A stretch of 64,000 nucleotides of DNA, from assembly GCA_964019415.1 (NCBI GenBank), contig OZ025884.1:2847875-2911874 (forward strand), in the 5' to 3' direction. Both the position numbers and the translations under genes were made by a program. Positions 1-10,486 of this stretch are shown here, piece by piece (the stretch's first letter is position 1; every line of letters begins with the position of its first letter). Origin of the DNA: Ianthella basta. Its lineage: Eukaryota; Porifera; Demospongiae; Verongiida; Ianthellidae. Under the pieces are notes generated by a model. It did not search any database and was not told the DNA's origin. It worked only from the letters and a program-made list of their open reading frames with translations.

Positions 1-344
1 TGCTGCTCACTACCTTTGGATATGCCATAGAGTATTGGTAAAGGAGACAGAATGGGTACCAGCTCACTATGATCTTACCGTTAGCTAGAAAAGAAACAGG
101 TACAGCGTACATAAATCGAAGCTCCCCTTATGATAGGAAGATCACAGATTCTTACCTTTTGCATCTCAATTCAGTAATTCGGCACATGTTCTTTCTGATG
201 ACAAATGCTCTTGCTTTCTTCAAGACTGGCTTGAGTTTTCCCATCACTGGTTGGGCTGGGTTCAATGTGTGGGGATTCCCCGCTTCACAGCTGCCCCTCG
301 CATGATGATCGCGAGTCGAAGAAATCAGAAATGCTGAGCGAACT

Positions 345-620
345 CCACTTGTAGGGACAGCTAGGAATTTATGTGGAGTAGTCAAGGGGAGAAAAGGGAG
401 TGAGAAACATACAAGGAGGTGGAACGATGAGGTGAAGGCTGCAGTGATGCAGAAAAAAGCTATGTACAGAAGGTTACTGAACCTAGGCACTGAAGAAGCT
501 AAGGAGAAATACAAGGAGGCAAAGATAGAGGAAAATAGGGTGGTGAGAAGAGCTAAGAATGAGGAATGGTTTCAATTTGGACGAGAAATAGAGAAGGATG
601 TGAGTGCCAACCCACAAAAA
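345..620 (+). pseudogene. RTE-type non-LTR retrotransposon fragment (linker between endonuclease and RT)
   Basis: An open stretch reads ...RRWNDEVKAAVMQKKAMY... and ...RRAKNEEWFQFGREIEKD. This closely matches the part of the intact element at 20499-23342 that lies between the endonuclease and reverse transcriptase domains (WWNEEVKSAVQKKKVLYKR and RKAKNDEWVQFGKELEKD, near residues 345-410). Only about 90 codons are recognisable. Neither the endonuclease nor the RT core is present, so this is a dead fragment truncated at both ends. The homology is seen directly by comparing the two loci in this window; the clade name is inferred. Confidence 0.7.
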
Positions 621-1112
621 GACATACAGTATTGGTATAAGAACGGATGGGCATTACAGTAAACTATCACAAGAGTTCATGTGTGGAGTGCACAGGAGTG
701 CCAACGTAGTGTATTGGCTTGTCTGTCACTTGTGAGAGCTTCACATATGGCAGAGTAGAACCAGACCCATGCACCCCACCCTATTCTGCCCCACCCTTTC
801 CTGGCCCACCCACCTCTCCTCCATGCTCTTCCCTGACAAGTTGAACTCCTGATGTCACTTTAGGAATTTATCTCTGACTAAACAAAGAGCCCAACAGACT
901 GTAGGTACCTTCGTATACATCCTAGCTACACATGGGAGAGGGGGAGGGGGAGTGGAGTGTGAGGGTGAGGGTGAGGGAACACCATAATCTAGCTGTATGA
1001 TGATACCACATGTGGCCACTGGGAGGTGAACAGTGCATGCAGTCAGTGATTACTACGTTGTTTGAGTGAGCTAATTTACAACTGGTCATGAATGGCAGGA
1101 GCACACACACAT
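621..1112. other. No gene recognised
   Basis: No supported coding feature. The stretch has a C-rich run near 770-830 and a short G-rich run at 933-975. It would fall within or beyond the 3' part of the decayed receptor locus on the minus strand. Confidence 0.5.
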
Positions 1113-1225
1113 GGCCCATGTGGTGTCGTAGGCATATCTGTTCCTCACGGCAAGTTGGTCGTTGAGGTCAGAGTGTAGTTCACCTTACTGGGCATGTTGA
1201 AGAGCTCCTTGTACTCTAGTTGGAA

Positions 1226-1515
1226 CTATGCAGGTGTACAGAGGAGAAGGGAGGGGTAGTAGGGAGGAGAGGGGAGGGGTGGGGAGGTGAGGAGAGGGGA
1301 TGGGATGCGAGGGGGAGGAGAGTGGAGGGGAGGGGAGTAGCAGGGAAGAGAGGGGAGGGGACTATAGCAGGGAGGTGAGAGAGGGGAGGAGAGGAGAATG
1401 GAGGAGAGGGGAGGAAAGGGGAGGAGAGGGGAGGGTAGTGGAGGAGGGAGGAGGGTGAGCGTGAGTGGAGATGAAGGAGAGGTGGTGAGAGAGTCAGAAA
1501 GGAAAGCAGGAGGGA
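1226..1515. repeat. Polypurine (GGA/GGGA) tract
   Basis: The plus strand is almost pure purine: degenerate GGGGAGG, GAGAGG and AGGGGA units with very few pyrimidines. Open frames here are artefacts of base composition. A second tract lies at 1855-2090. Long mirror-like purine runs can in principle form triplex DNA. Confidence 0.85.
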
Positions 1516-1854
1516 GAGGAGTATGGAGTGGGGTAGTAGAGAAGAGAGCTACTAAAGCAATACACACAAAGTGACACACAGTAGTCCGGTGCAATGCACA
1601 CTCTGGTAGTGGTAGAACTTACAACTCTTCAGGGTCACTTGTCTGTCCCTTGCTATTGCTTACCAGTTCAACATCTGTTGGCATGCTGAAGTTATCAAGT
1701 CTGACCTCTGTTTCCATGGTGATGGTGAAGGGCAGAAACCTGTTGTTGGCACAATTGCTGCCTAACCTCTTATTGTCCCACCGCTGGTTGCCATACCAAC
1801 CAATAAACACCCAACCATACCTGGGGTACACCAAACCTCTGAAATGTGCCTGGG

Positions 1855-2092
1855 GAATGGGGAGAGGAAAGGGGTAGTTGGGGTTTGGGAGGAAAGAGGG
1901 TGAGAGAGATGGAGAGAAGGAGGGGAAAGGAAGAGTGAGTGAGGGAGGGGGAAGGAGTAGGGAGGGAGGAAGAAGGGAGGAGTAGAAAGGGAAGGGGAAA
2001 GGGGGAGGATGGAAGGGAGGGGAAAAAACAGGGAAGGAAGAAGGGGAAAGAGGGGGCGGAAGGGAAGGGAAAGGAGGAGGGAGGAAGAGTAA
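1855..2092. repeat. Polypurine tract, second block
   Basis: GGGAGGAA/GGGGAAAG-type purine-only DNA, separated from the first block by receptor exon 5. It sits in the intron upstream (in minus-strand sense) of that exon, where it reads as a very long pyrimidine tract ahead of the splice acceptor. Confidence 0.85.
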
Positions 2093-2914
2093 CAATTGCA
2101 AGGGAGTATATGGAACAGAGGGAGTCACTCTTGCAAAAGCCAGGCTGACACTAAAGGTGATATGTTATGGACATCCTTACAATAACACTCTAATGTGTCC
2201 CAACATCTGATCCCTGATCAAAGAAACCATAATCATATCTCCTCCATGCCAATCCAAGAGAACTGTTGCAAGGTCTCAGCAATTATTGCTGTTAGAAGCA
2301 CACAATGAACAGACTACCAGAAGGCGGCCATTGAAGTACCCTAGGCCTATAATTATGATGTCATACATTGTTTTAATTTGTGACGTCAATGGACTCTAGC
2401 CAATCAGCTTAATGGTATTCTGCTATATATTGCAGAGTTTGTACTTCCCGGCAGACTTGCTTCAGTGTGTGCTCTGAGACTACAGCAGTGGTTGGTATGT
2501 TAGCAATGGCTTAGTGCAGTCAGGTTCAGTTAGTTGAAGTTGAAACAATATGTACAGAGCCTAACATCCAGTACATAGTCAGTGACATGAGATGCTGTGG
2601 TGTCAGTGACACAGGCTGTGGTTTGTTGCGATCAGTTGGCTGGAGTGAAACTACAGCAAATTACACAGCCAGTTTCAACCTGTCAACTGGTGACATGGTG
2701 TCTGTGAAGTGGGATGCAGTGGTGTCTGTGAGGAGGGGCACCACGATGGCTCACAAAGAGGTCGCTTAGCCTGTCCTTCAGCATGGTCTCACTGAACCTG
2801 ACCGAAGTCGGTCAGAGTCCATGTTGCATCATTGCCAGTCTCATTTTAGTCCAGGACTAGAGGACAATAGAAGAGGGTGAGTGAGTGCAAGTAGAGATAC
2901 ACCCCTCATTCTCT

Positions 2915-2915
<1 letters not shown>

Positions 2916-3010
<95 letters not shown>
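2916..3010. repeat. (CA)n microsatellite
   Basis: Uninterrupted CA dinucleotide run of about 47 units, in the intron between receptor exons 3 and 4 of unit 1. A shorter orthologous run lies at 5636-5708 in unit 2. Confidence 0.97.
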
Positions 3011-3012
<2 letters not shown>

Positions 3013-5478
3013 TACAAGCACTGTCAGACTCACTGCCGTGAAGAGGGTGAAATCCTGTAGGCCTAGGAACACACCCACTCACTGGTGGTGTAGCTAAGAC
3101 TGGTTATAAAGGTGACCTCGGCAATGTGGTGGTTCTCTTCACTGAACCTGAGCTGGAAGAATGAGGGGAAGAGAGATGAGATGGCCAGGGTGGGGGAGGA
3201 CGAGTAGTACATAGCTGAGCTAGGAGAGGGGAGGGGAGGGGAGTGGAAGGGACAGAGGAGGGAAGAAAAGGACATAAAATTATAGTACAGCACAGAGTTT
3301 GTACAGATGATGCATATGATAATGACACAATCATTGCAAGTTATACATTGAGCACAAACCTAGCATAACTGCACCACTTCAAACAAGCACTTCCACTAGT
3401 CATCAGCCTTCATAAATGAAGTTGAAACTACAATGCATCAAAGTATGGCAACAACTGCCGACAGGTGCTGCCTACCCCACTCACTGTGAACATGTTCACG
3501 AACTGACTGTCCTCACTGATGGGTTCAGTGTGGTGGGAGCAGCTGAACCCAACGATGTGTGTTCGGGAGGAGTCCTCTGGAGTGGGACCAACCATATCAA
3601 AGACGTTAGAGAGGGCCGGGTGCCGCAAACACGAAATAGAGTTGGAAAAGATCTACACTAATTTCCATGGTCCTGAACCTCATCTGAATATGTCATCATG
3701 CGCATATATAGTGTAATAACATTGAACCACAACAGGGAGAACTAGCTAATACAGGACAGCCATGAAATGCATACGGTAGAGATCCCCGTTTACATCTTTT
3801 GTAAAGAACGCACTCACCTCTGACGCCTTGAAGGAGGTCGGAGCAGCAGTTGGTGGTCTGCATAGCCAGCTGCACTGCAGGGAACACGTCCGTCGTGGCC
3901 GGGCTGTCCGCGCCCATCGCGGCCAGCACTCCCACTGGGATGACGGTGCAACCGTTCTATGCTGTCTGGCTGAAGATACAGGAGGAGTTGGAGGTAGGAT
4001 GGGTGAGATATGGCACACTCAGTGACACTGAGCAGAGTAGGGGGAGGAGGAGGGAAGCCATCTTTTAGCACAGCTGACATGTCACATGACCTTTGCATTG
4101 ACTACGTGGCCTGCAATATATTACTTAGCTATATTATATCATTACAGCTGCAGGTGTAGCTGTGGCTACATACAGAACAGTCATTCATCTAGCTACCTGC
4201 ACCTCTGTGCACAGGGATACCATGTGTTACAGGAGAGTAGCTGTCTGTGAGGCTTCAATGTTTTTAGCTACCACCTTCTATTTGACTCATTGTGTGTCCT
4301 GTAATGACATGTGGTAATTGATCATGCAAACCAAATACAAGCAGTGCTAAGATGCCAGCACATGCCCTGAGGATAAGTGGGCGTTCTGCTGTTGATGCAC
4401 AATATTCCCTTGTTTGTCATAATGATATTCATGGTACTGTTCCAGGAACCAGTTAACACTATGATGATGAATATTCACACAGCAGGTCACCTGCACCAGT
4501 TGCAACAATTTGAATTATGGACTTTGATCAATGAATAAAATAGTAGGAGGAGACAGAGGAGTGGTCCAGTGTGGGGTGAGTTTGCACTGCACATCTGGGA
4601 TGGGGTCTGTTTGTTGTGCTGTGGGAATTAGGGCTGTGCTGGCCAATGAATATGCAGGGGGGTGAGACTGTAGGGAGTGGTCTAGTATGTAGGTCAGCAT
4701 TCCACTCCTGCATGGGGTAGACTAGCTATGACATTCTACTGCTGGAGGTGCTATCACCTGACTGCATGACCTTAGTAATAATAGAATTAATATTCAAATT
4801 ATCAGACAGGAGGGCTCTGTTTGTTGTGCTGTGGGAAATAGGGCAGTTCCAGGAACTGACAGTGTTGTTACTGGCCAATGAATAGCAGTGGGAGCAGACA
4901 GTGGAGTGGTCATGCAGTGAGGGGTGAGTCCACATGCATTTCACATGCAGCTTAGCTATCACCTAATTACCTATGAGGTTACCATTCAACTATTATTGTT
5001 AGCAGCAAAATTTCTTGATGTGTGCTCAATGTTTTTCATCCAGATACAAGCACTTACTACACATTTTGTATAATTATGCGCTTTCCCTTCTCCCCTCTTT
5101 CTTTGCCTACCATGTATGTATATAGATTACAACCTGCATGTGATGGTTATGTCTATAATTATACTTGACAATTAAGGTTGTGGGTCTCTGTTCTGTTACG
5201 TGCATATGCTATGCCAATAATACTGTGCTGTGGACATGCACATCCATACGAGTACATGAGTAGCAGTGCAATGAACCAACAGCCTGTGTCCTGCATGCAT
5301 GTGCATGGCATTCTGCTGTACATGTGTACTTGGAATTCTCTAGTTTGTCATAATGGTATTCATGGCTTGGTCTAGGAATGTATTGCACACAGCCAGTTTC
5401 AACCCGTCAACTGGTGACATGGTGTCTGCGATGTGGGGTGCAGTGGTGTCTGTCAGGAGGGGTGCCATGGTGGCTCAC

Positions 5479-5631
5479 AAAGAGGTCGCTTAGCCTGTCC
5501 TTCAGCATGGTCTCACTGAACCTGACCAAAGTCGGTCGGATTCCATGTTCTATCATTGCCAGTCTCATTTTAGTCCAGAACTAGAGGACAAAGGGAGAAG
5601 GTGAGTGAGTGCAAGTAGAGGTACACCCTTT

Positions 5632-5710
<79 letters not shown>

Positions 5711-6690
5711 GCAAGCACTGTACAGACTCACTGTTATGAAGAGGGTGAAATCCTGTAGGCCTAGGAACACACCAACTCACTGATGGTGTAGCTAAGACTG
5801 GTTATAAAGGTGACCTCGGCAATGTGGCAGATCTCTTTGCTGAACTTGAGTTGGAGGAATGAGGGGAAGAGAGATGAGATGGCCAGGGTGGGGGAGGACG
5901 AGTAGTACATAGCTGAGCTAGGAGAGGGGAGGGGAGGGGGGAGGAGAGGACAGGGGAGGGAAGAAAAGGTAATAAAAATATAGTACAGCACAGAGTTTGT
6001 ACGGATGATGCATATGATAATGACACATAATCATTGCAAGTTATACATTGAGCACAAACCTAAGCCTAACTGCACCACTTCAGATAAGCACTTCCACTAG
6101 TCAGTGCCTTCAATAATGAAGTTGACACTGCAATATGTCAAAGTATGGCCACAATGCAGTCTGCCCACAGGTGCTGCCTGCCCCACTCACTGTGACCATG
6201 TTCATGAACTGATTGGCTTCACTGACGGGTTCAGTGCGGTGGGAGCAGCTGGGCACCTAATGATGTGTGTTCGGGAGGGGTCCTCTGGAGAGGGACCAAC
6301 CATATCAAAGACATTAGAGAGGGCCGGGTGCCGCAAACACGAAATGGAGTTGGAAAGGATCTACACTAATTTCCATGGTCCTGAACCTCATCTGAATATG
6401 TCATCATGCGCATATATAGTGTAATAACATTGAACCACAACAGGGAGAACTAGCTAATACAGGACAGCCATGAAATGCATACGGTAGAGATCCCCGTTTA
6501 CATCTTTTGTAAAGAACGCACTCACCTCTGACGCCTTGAAGCATGGCTCCAAGGAGTAGCCTGGGAGGAGGTCGGAGCAGCAGTTGGTGGTCTGCATAGC
6601 CAGCTGCACTGCAGGGAACACGTCCGTTGTGGCTGGGTTCTCCGCGCCCATCGTGGCCAGCACTCCCACTGGGATGACGGTGCAACCGTC
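5479..6690 (-). pseudogene. GABA-B-like receptor exons, second tandem copy (unit 2)
   Basis: Exons 6690-6526, 6360-6187, 5912-5773 and 5580-5479 match the unit 1 exons in order and spacing. Exon 1 keeps the ligand-domain ending LLPGYSLEPCFKASE that unit 1 has lost, and exon 4 lacks the TGA of unit 1 (HGIRPTLVRFSETMLKDRL). Exon 2, however, has 2 extra bases (174 versus 172 nt) after PSRTHI, which shift the reading frame, so this copy is also damaged. No downstream receptor exons follow before unit 1 begins, so the two units share one set of 3' exons at most. The upstream ATG with a hydrophobic run (MASLLLPLLCS, near 6788) is separated from exon 1 by a TAG. Confidence 0.58.
5636..5708. repeat. 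(AC)n microsatellite
   Basis: AC run of about 36 units at the position matching 2916-3010 of the first tandem unit. The repeat was therefore present before the duplication and has changed length since. Confidence 0.97.
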
Positions 6691-9600
6691 CTATGCTGTC
6701 TGGCTGAAGATACAGGAGGAGTTGGAGGTGGGATGCGGGAGATATGGCACACTCAGTAACACTGAGCAGAGTAGGGGGAGGAGGAGGGAAGCCATCTTTT
6801 AGCACAGCTGATCATGTCACATGACCTTTGCATTGACTTCGTGACCTGCAGAATATTATTGCTTAGCTATATTATATCATTACAGCTGCAGGTGTAGCTG
6901 TGGCTACATACAGAACAGTCATACATCTAGCTACCTGCACCTCTGTGCACAGGGGTACCATGTGTTACAGGAGAGTAGCTGTCTGTGAGGCTTCAATGTT
7001 TTTAGCTACCACCTTCTTGGCTACCTCCTGTTTAGGAGATAAAGCTGTGAAGATTGATGATGATGATGATACCACCTTCTATTTAACTCATTGTGTGTCT
7101 CTGTAATGACATGTGGTAATTGATCATGCAAACCAAATACAAGCAGTGCTAAGATGAAACAGCAGCACATGCCCTGAGGATAAGTGGGACATTCTGCTGT
7201 TGATGCACAATATTCCCTTGTTTGTCATAATGATATTCATGGTTCTGTTCCAGGAACCAGTTAATGCTGTTGTGATGAATATTCACACAGCAGGTCACCT
7301 GCACCATTTATACTATGGACTTTGATCAATGAATAAAATAGGGGGAGGAGACAGAGGAGTGGTCCAGTGTGGGGGAGTTTGCACTGCACATCTGGGATGG
7401 GGGTCTGTTTGTTGTGCTGTGGGAATTAGGGCTGTGCTGGCCAATGAATATGCAGGGGGGTGAGACTGTAGGGAGTGGTCTAGTATGTAGGTCAGCATTC
7501 CACTCCTGCATGGGGTAGCCTATAGTTATCACTGACCTCTGGGACTGCCAGTCAAGAGTGGTTCAGAGCACATGTAAATTTTAATCCCTTGTGCACAACC
7601 AGGCCAGACACAAGTATGTATAAGTAATCGTGCATTGCCACAGTTGTAATTATTCAATTCAATAATTATGGAGCACTGTTGCATCTGACAACAGCTTGAC
7701 AATGCTATTAGTATAGAGCTTTTCTCTGCAATCACTTAAGCAGGTTGAGTCATTTTAGATGCATGTAGTACAAACATCTATATATACCTGTACCGATATA
7801 TGTGCTCAGCTAGTGGTGCTGTCTGCAGGTATGTACATAGAGCTATAGTAGAGGACACTGTGAGGCTGCATGTGGTGGCAGGAGGAGTGACAAGACATGT
7901 ACATGTCCTACTTAAATTTTTTGACAGGGTTGTCTGTCTGTTACAGAATGATCATGAGATATAGTACTATGTTGTGGGCATCACATCTACACATGAGGAT
8001 ATGTGTGGCATTCTGCTGCAGATGTACTGCAAACCTTTGTTTGTCATAATAATGGTATTCATAGATTTGTTTCTAAAACCACCAAATAAGGTCATAATAA
8101 ATATTCATTCACACAGCAGGCCACCTGCACCCTCTTCTTATTGATGCTGACCAATGAAAACAGTGGGAGGAGACAGTATCCATGGGGTGAGTTCCCATTC
8201 CACTGCTGGAGGTGCTATTCAAATTAGCAGACAGGAGGGCTCTGTTTGTTGTGCTGTGGGAAATAGGGCAGTTCCAGGAATTGACAGTGTTGTTACTGGC
8301 CAATGAATAGCAGTGGGAGCAGACATGCAGTGGAGTGGTCATCCAGTGAGGGGTGAGTCCACATGCATTTCACATGCAGCTTAGCTATCACCTAATTACC
8401 TATGAGGTTACCATTCAACTATTATTGTTAGCAGCAAAATTTCTTGATGTGTGCTCAATGTCTTTCATCCAAACACAAGCACTTACACATTTTGTATAAC
8501 TAAGCGTTTTCTCCTCCCCCTCTCTTACTTTGCCTATACCATGCCATGTAAAATATAGATTACAACCTTGTATTTCATTTGCATGTGATGGTTATATCTA
8601 TAAACTTGACAAGGTTGTGGGTCTCTGTTCTGTTATGTGCATGCTATGCCAATAATACTGTGTTGTACACATGTACATGTGTATAGTAGTACAATGAACA
8701 CACAGACCGTGTCCTGCATGTATGTGCATGACATGTAAACGGGTGTACTCGGAATTCCCTTGTTTGTCAAAATGATACTCATGGCTTGTCCTAGTAATGT
8801 ACTCACTCAGCTGGCCACCTGCATCCTGTTCTTGTTGATGCTGACCAACATGAATAACAGTGCAGAGATAGGGGAGTGGTCCAGTGTGGGCTGAGTTTAC
8901 ATTCCACTGCTGGAGGTGCTATCACCTGACTGCATGACCTTTGTGCTCTGTTGTGCTGTGGGAAATAGGGCAGTTGCTCGTAATGAATAACATTCATTGT
9001 GGGTGGGGTGCACATGCGAGTGAGAATTTCTATTTCCATGCACTCCATCCCACACAAGTGTTCAAATGTCATCTTGTGCCATTGTAGTACATCCATCTTG
9101 TGACACTGTCTCCTGGCATTCATACACATATCTTTGTTAACATAATGCAGCATCAGCTGTTGTTGTGGGACTACAAAACTCCTGTTAAATCTGAGACTTA
9201 TATACAGTACATCTGTGTTAAAATGCCAAATATGCGAGGTGCTGCTCAACGATGGAAGAATGCCCCATGAAGTGCTCACGTATTCACACTTGTGTACATG
9301 TGCACACACCGTATGCACAAAGAAATACATAAATGCACAACCACCCACTTACAATTTAACCACACAAGACAAGCACAAAGAAGAAAACACCATGTGATGT
9401 GCATGATCAACATTGTTCTACTTGACCAATTTGTGCATCTGTTGTGATCATGAAGATGGCATGCCAATTCATCAGCAGTACCATAAGCCACATACCATCA
9501 CAATGCCAGAGGATAGTGTGGCATTCATGATCAGCTGATGATGCAATGATATTCATGACTCTGTTTGGTAGGATTTACACAGCTGCCACCGGCATCCTGC

Positions 9601-9699
9601 TGCTATTGATGCTGACCAATGAATGTAACAGCATGAATAGAAAGGCAGTTGAGTGATGACTCAGCATGCATGCACTATAGTGATGTGTAGCAAGGAGAT

Positions 9700-10486
9700 A
9701 ATTGACTACCGAACATATAGAAATGCAGGTGTTTGAACTTTTGTTATAATACTTACTTGACTGTCTCCTCCTGCCACACATGGCTTTAGAAAGAAATATT
9801 ATTCATCAGCGCAGTTCTATATGTTTTGCTGCATGAACTTTCAAACTTACTCAAGCATGCATAAACACATATTTTAAGAATCTCTTGTTTGAGTTAATGC
9901 ACAAGTATCTTCTGTACATAATGGGACCAATGTACAAGACCATCTCCTGGTACCTGATCACCAGCACATATAATGTGTACTTAAGCCACCTCCAGTGGCC
10001 TTTGGGCTATGAGTTGAGGCAATTCATGTTGGAAGTGCAGTCACATAATAATATGCGTGCATAAGATCACACACAAACACTCAATAAAGTATATGACAGT
10101 GTACACACACTGTACACATGCACGTACGCACACTAACACATGCACACACACTGCATGCTGTTGTATCGTCTCTGAACATGTGCGTACAAGCAGAAACACA
10201 ATGTAATGCACATACATGCTCATACACATGATACAGCTTCATGCACTCTACTTCACATTATAATAGTACAAAATATAATGCAAATGGGTTACACCAGACA
10301 CAACTATGTTATAATTACTGATGTCACCATCATGTGACTCCACTTAAATTATTGGTGAATTGCTATAAGTTCATTAACTATTACAGCATACATATCTTAT
10401 TAGCTTAAACAGCTGCAGTCAGTACAGACTGCTGCTAAAGTGGCATAGTGTCAACTCGTCCTTGTTATGGTATAGAGCTATAAGTT
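9700..10486. other. Intergenic, no gene recognised
   Basis: AT-rich sequence downstream of the HSPA12-type gene, with an imperfect CACA/TGCACA-rich stretch around 10070-10210. No clear polyadenylation hexamer for the minus-strand gene was spotted. Confidence 0.5.

Larger units (their letters stand above)
1113..3956 (-). pseudogene. GABA-B-like class C receptor, extracellular domain exons (decayed, unit 1)
   Basis: Minus-strand exons in order are 3956-3818, 3652-3481, 3214-3075, 2856-2755, 1838-1664, and a trace near 1145-1113. They read like the ligand-binding (ANF-receptor) domain of GABA-B-type receptors: VGVLAAMGADSPATTDVFPA; HIVGFSCSHHTEPISE; TMYYSSSPTLAISSLFPSFF (compare the family motif SYSSSSPALSD); MLKDRLSDLF; YGWVFIGWYGNQRW (compare YVWFLIGWY); and YAYDTTWAM. 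The first five exons have plausible splice signals and exons 1 to 4 join in phase. Defects: a 26-nt deletion removes the PGY region of exon 1 compared with unit 2, and an in-frame TGA interrupts the exon at 2755-2856. A TAG immediately before exon 1 is present in both units and may be part of the splice acceptor. The seven-helix domain is not seen. Family assignment comes from motif recognition, not a search. Confidence 0.58.
2663..8803. repeat. Head-to-tail tandem duplication (2.7 kb and 3.4 kb units)
   Basis: Unit 1 is about 2663-5383 and unit 2 about 5384-8803. Both begin with CACAGCCAGTTTCAACC and contain, in the same order, receptor exons 4 to 1, a CA microsatellite, a TTAGCTATATTATATC segment, AATATTCCCTTGTTTGTC, and a closing segment with CTATGAGGTTACCATTCAAC (4970 and 8400). 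The units abut directly. Unit 2 has about 0.6 kb of extra sequence around 7520-8140. Boundaries were estimated by eye. Confidence 0.85.
4380..9690. repeat. Diverged ~200-450 bp repeat family, about six copies
   Basis: The linked motifs CTTGTTTGTCATAATG, ATATTCATGG, CAGGTCACCTGCACC, TGATGCTGACCAATGAA and GTTGTGCTGTGGGAA recur near 4390-4960 (two copies), 7190-7520, 8000-8350, 8740-8990 and 9520-9690. Copies differ by indels and drop different modules. Part of the copy number comes from the large tandem duplication, but 8740-8990 and 9520-9690 show amplification beyond it. Open frames in the region do not resemble known proteins. Confidence 0.75.

Noticed and set aside
1226-2148. Proline/serine-rich and arginine/glutamate/glycine-rich open frames
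   Set aside because: Compositional artefacts of the purine tracts, apart from the receptor exon at 1664-1838.
2857-3097. Open frames of alternating V/C or H/T residues
   Set aside because: These are translations of the CA microsatellite.
8803-9348. 181-codon open frame on the minus strand
   Set aside because: It overlaps the module repeats at its 3' end, shows no known motif, and an opposite-strand frame is also open; no splice or promoter context supports it.
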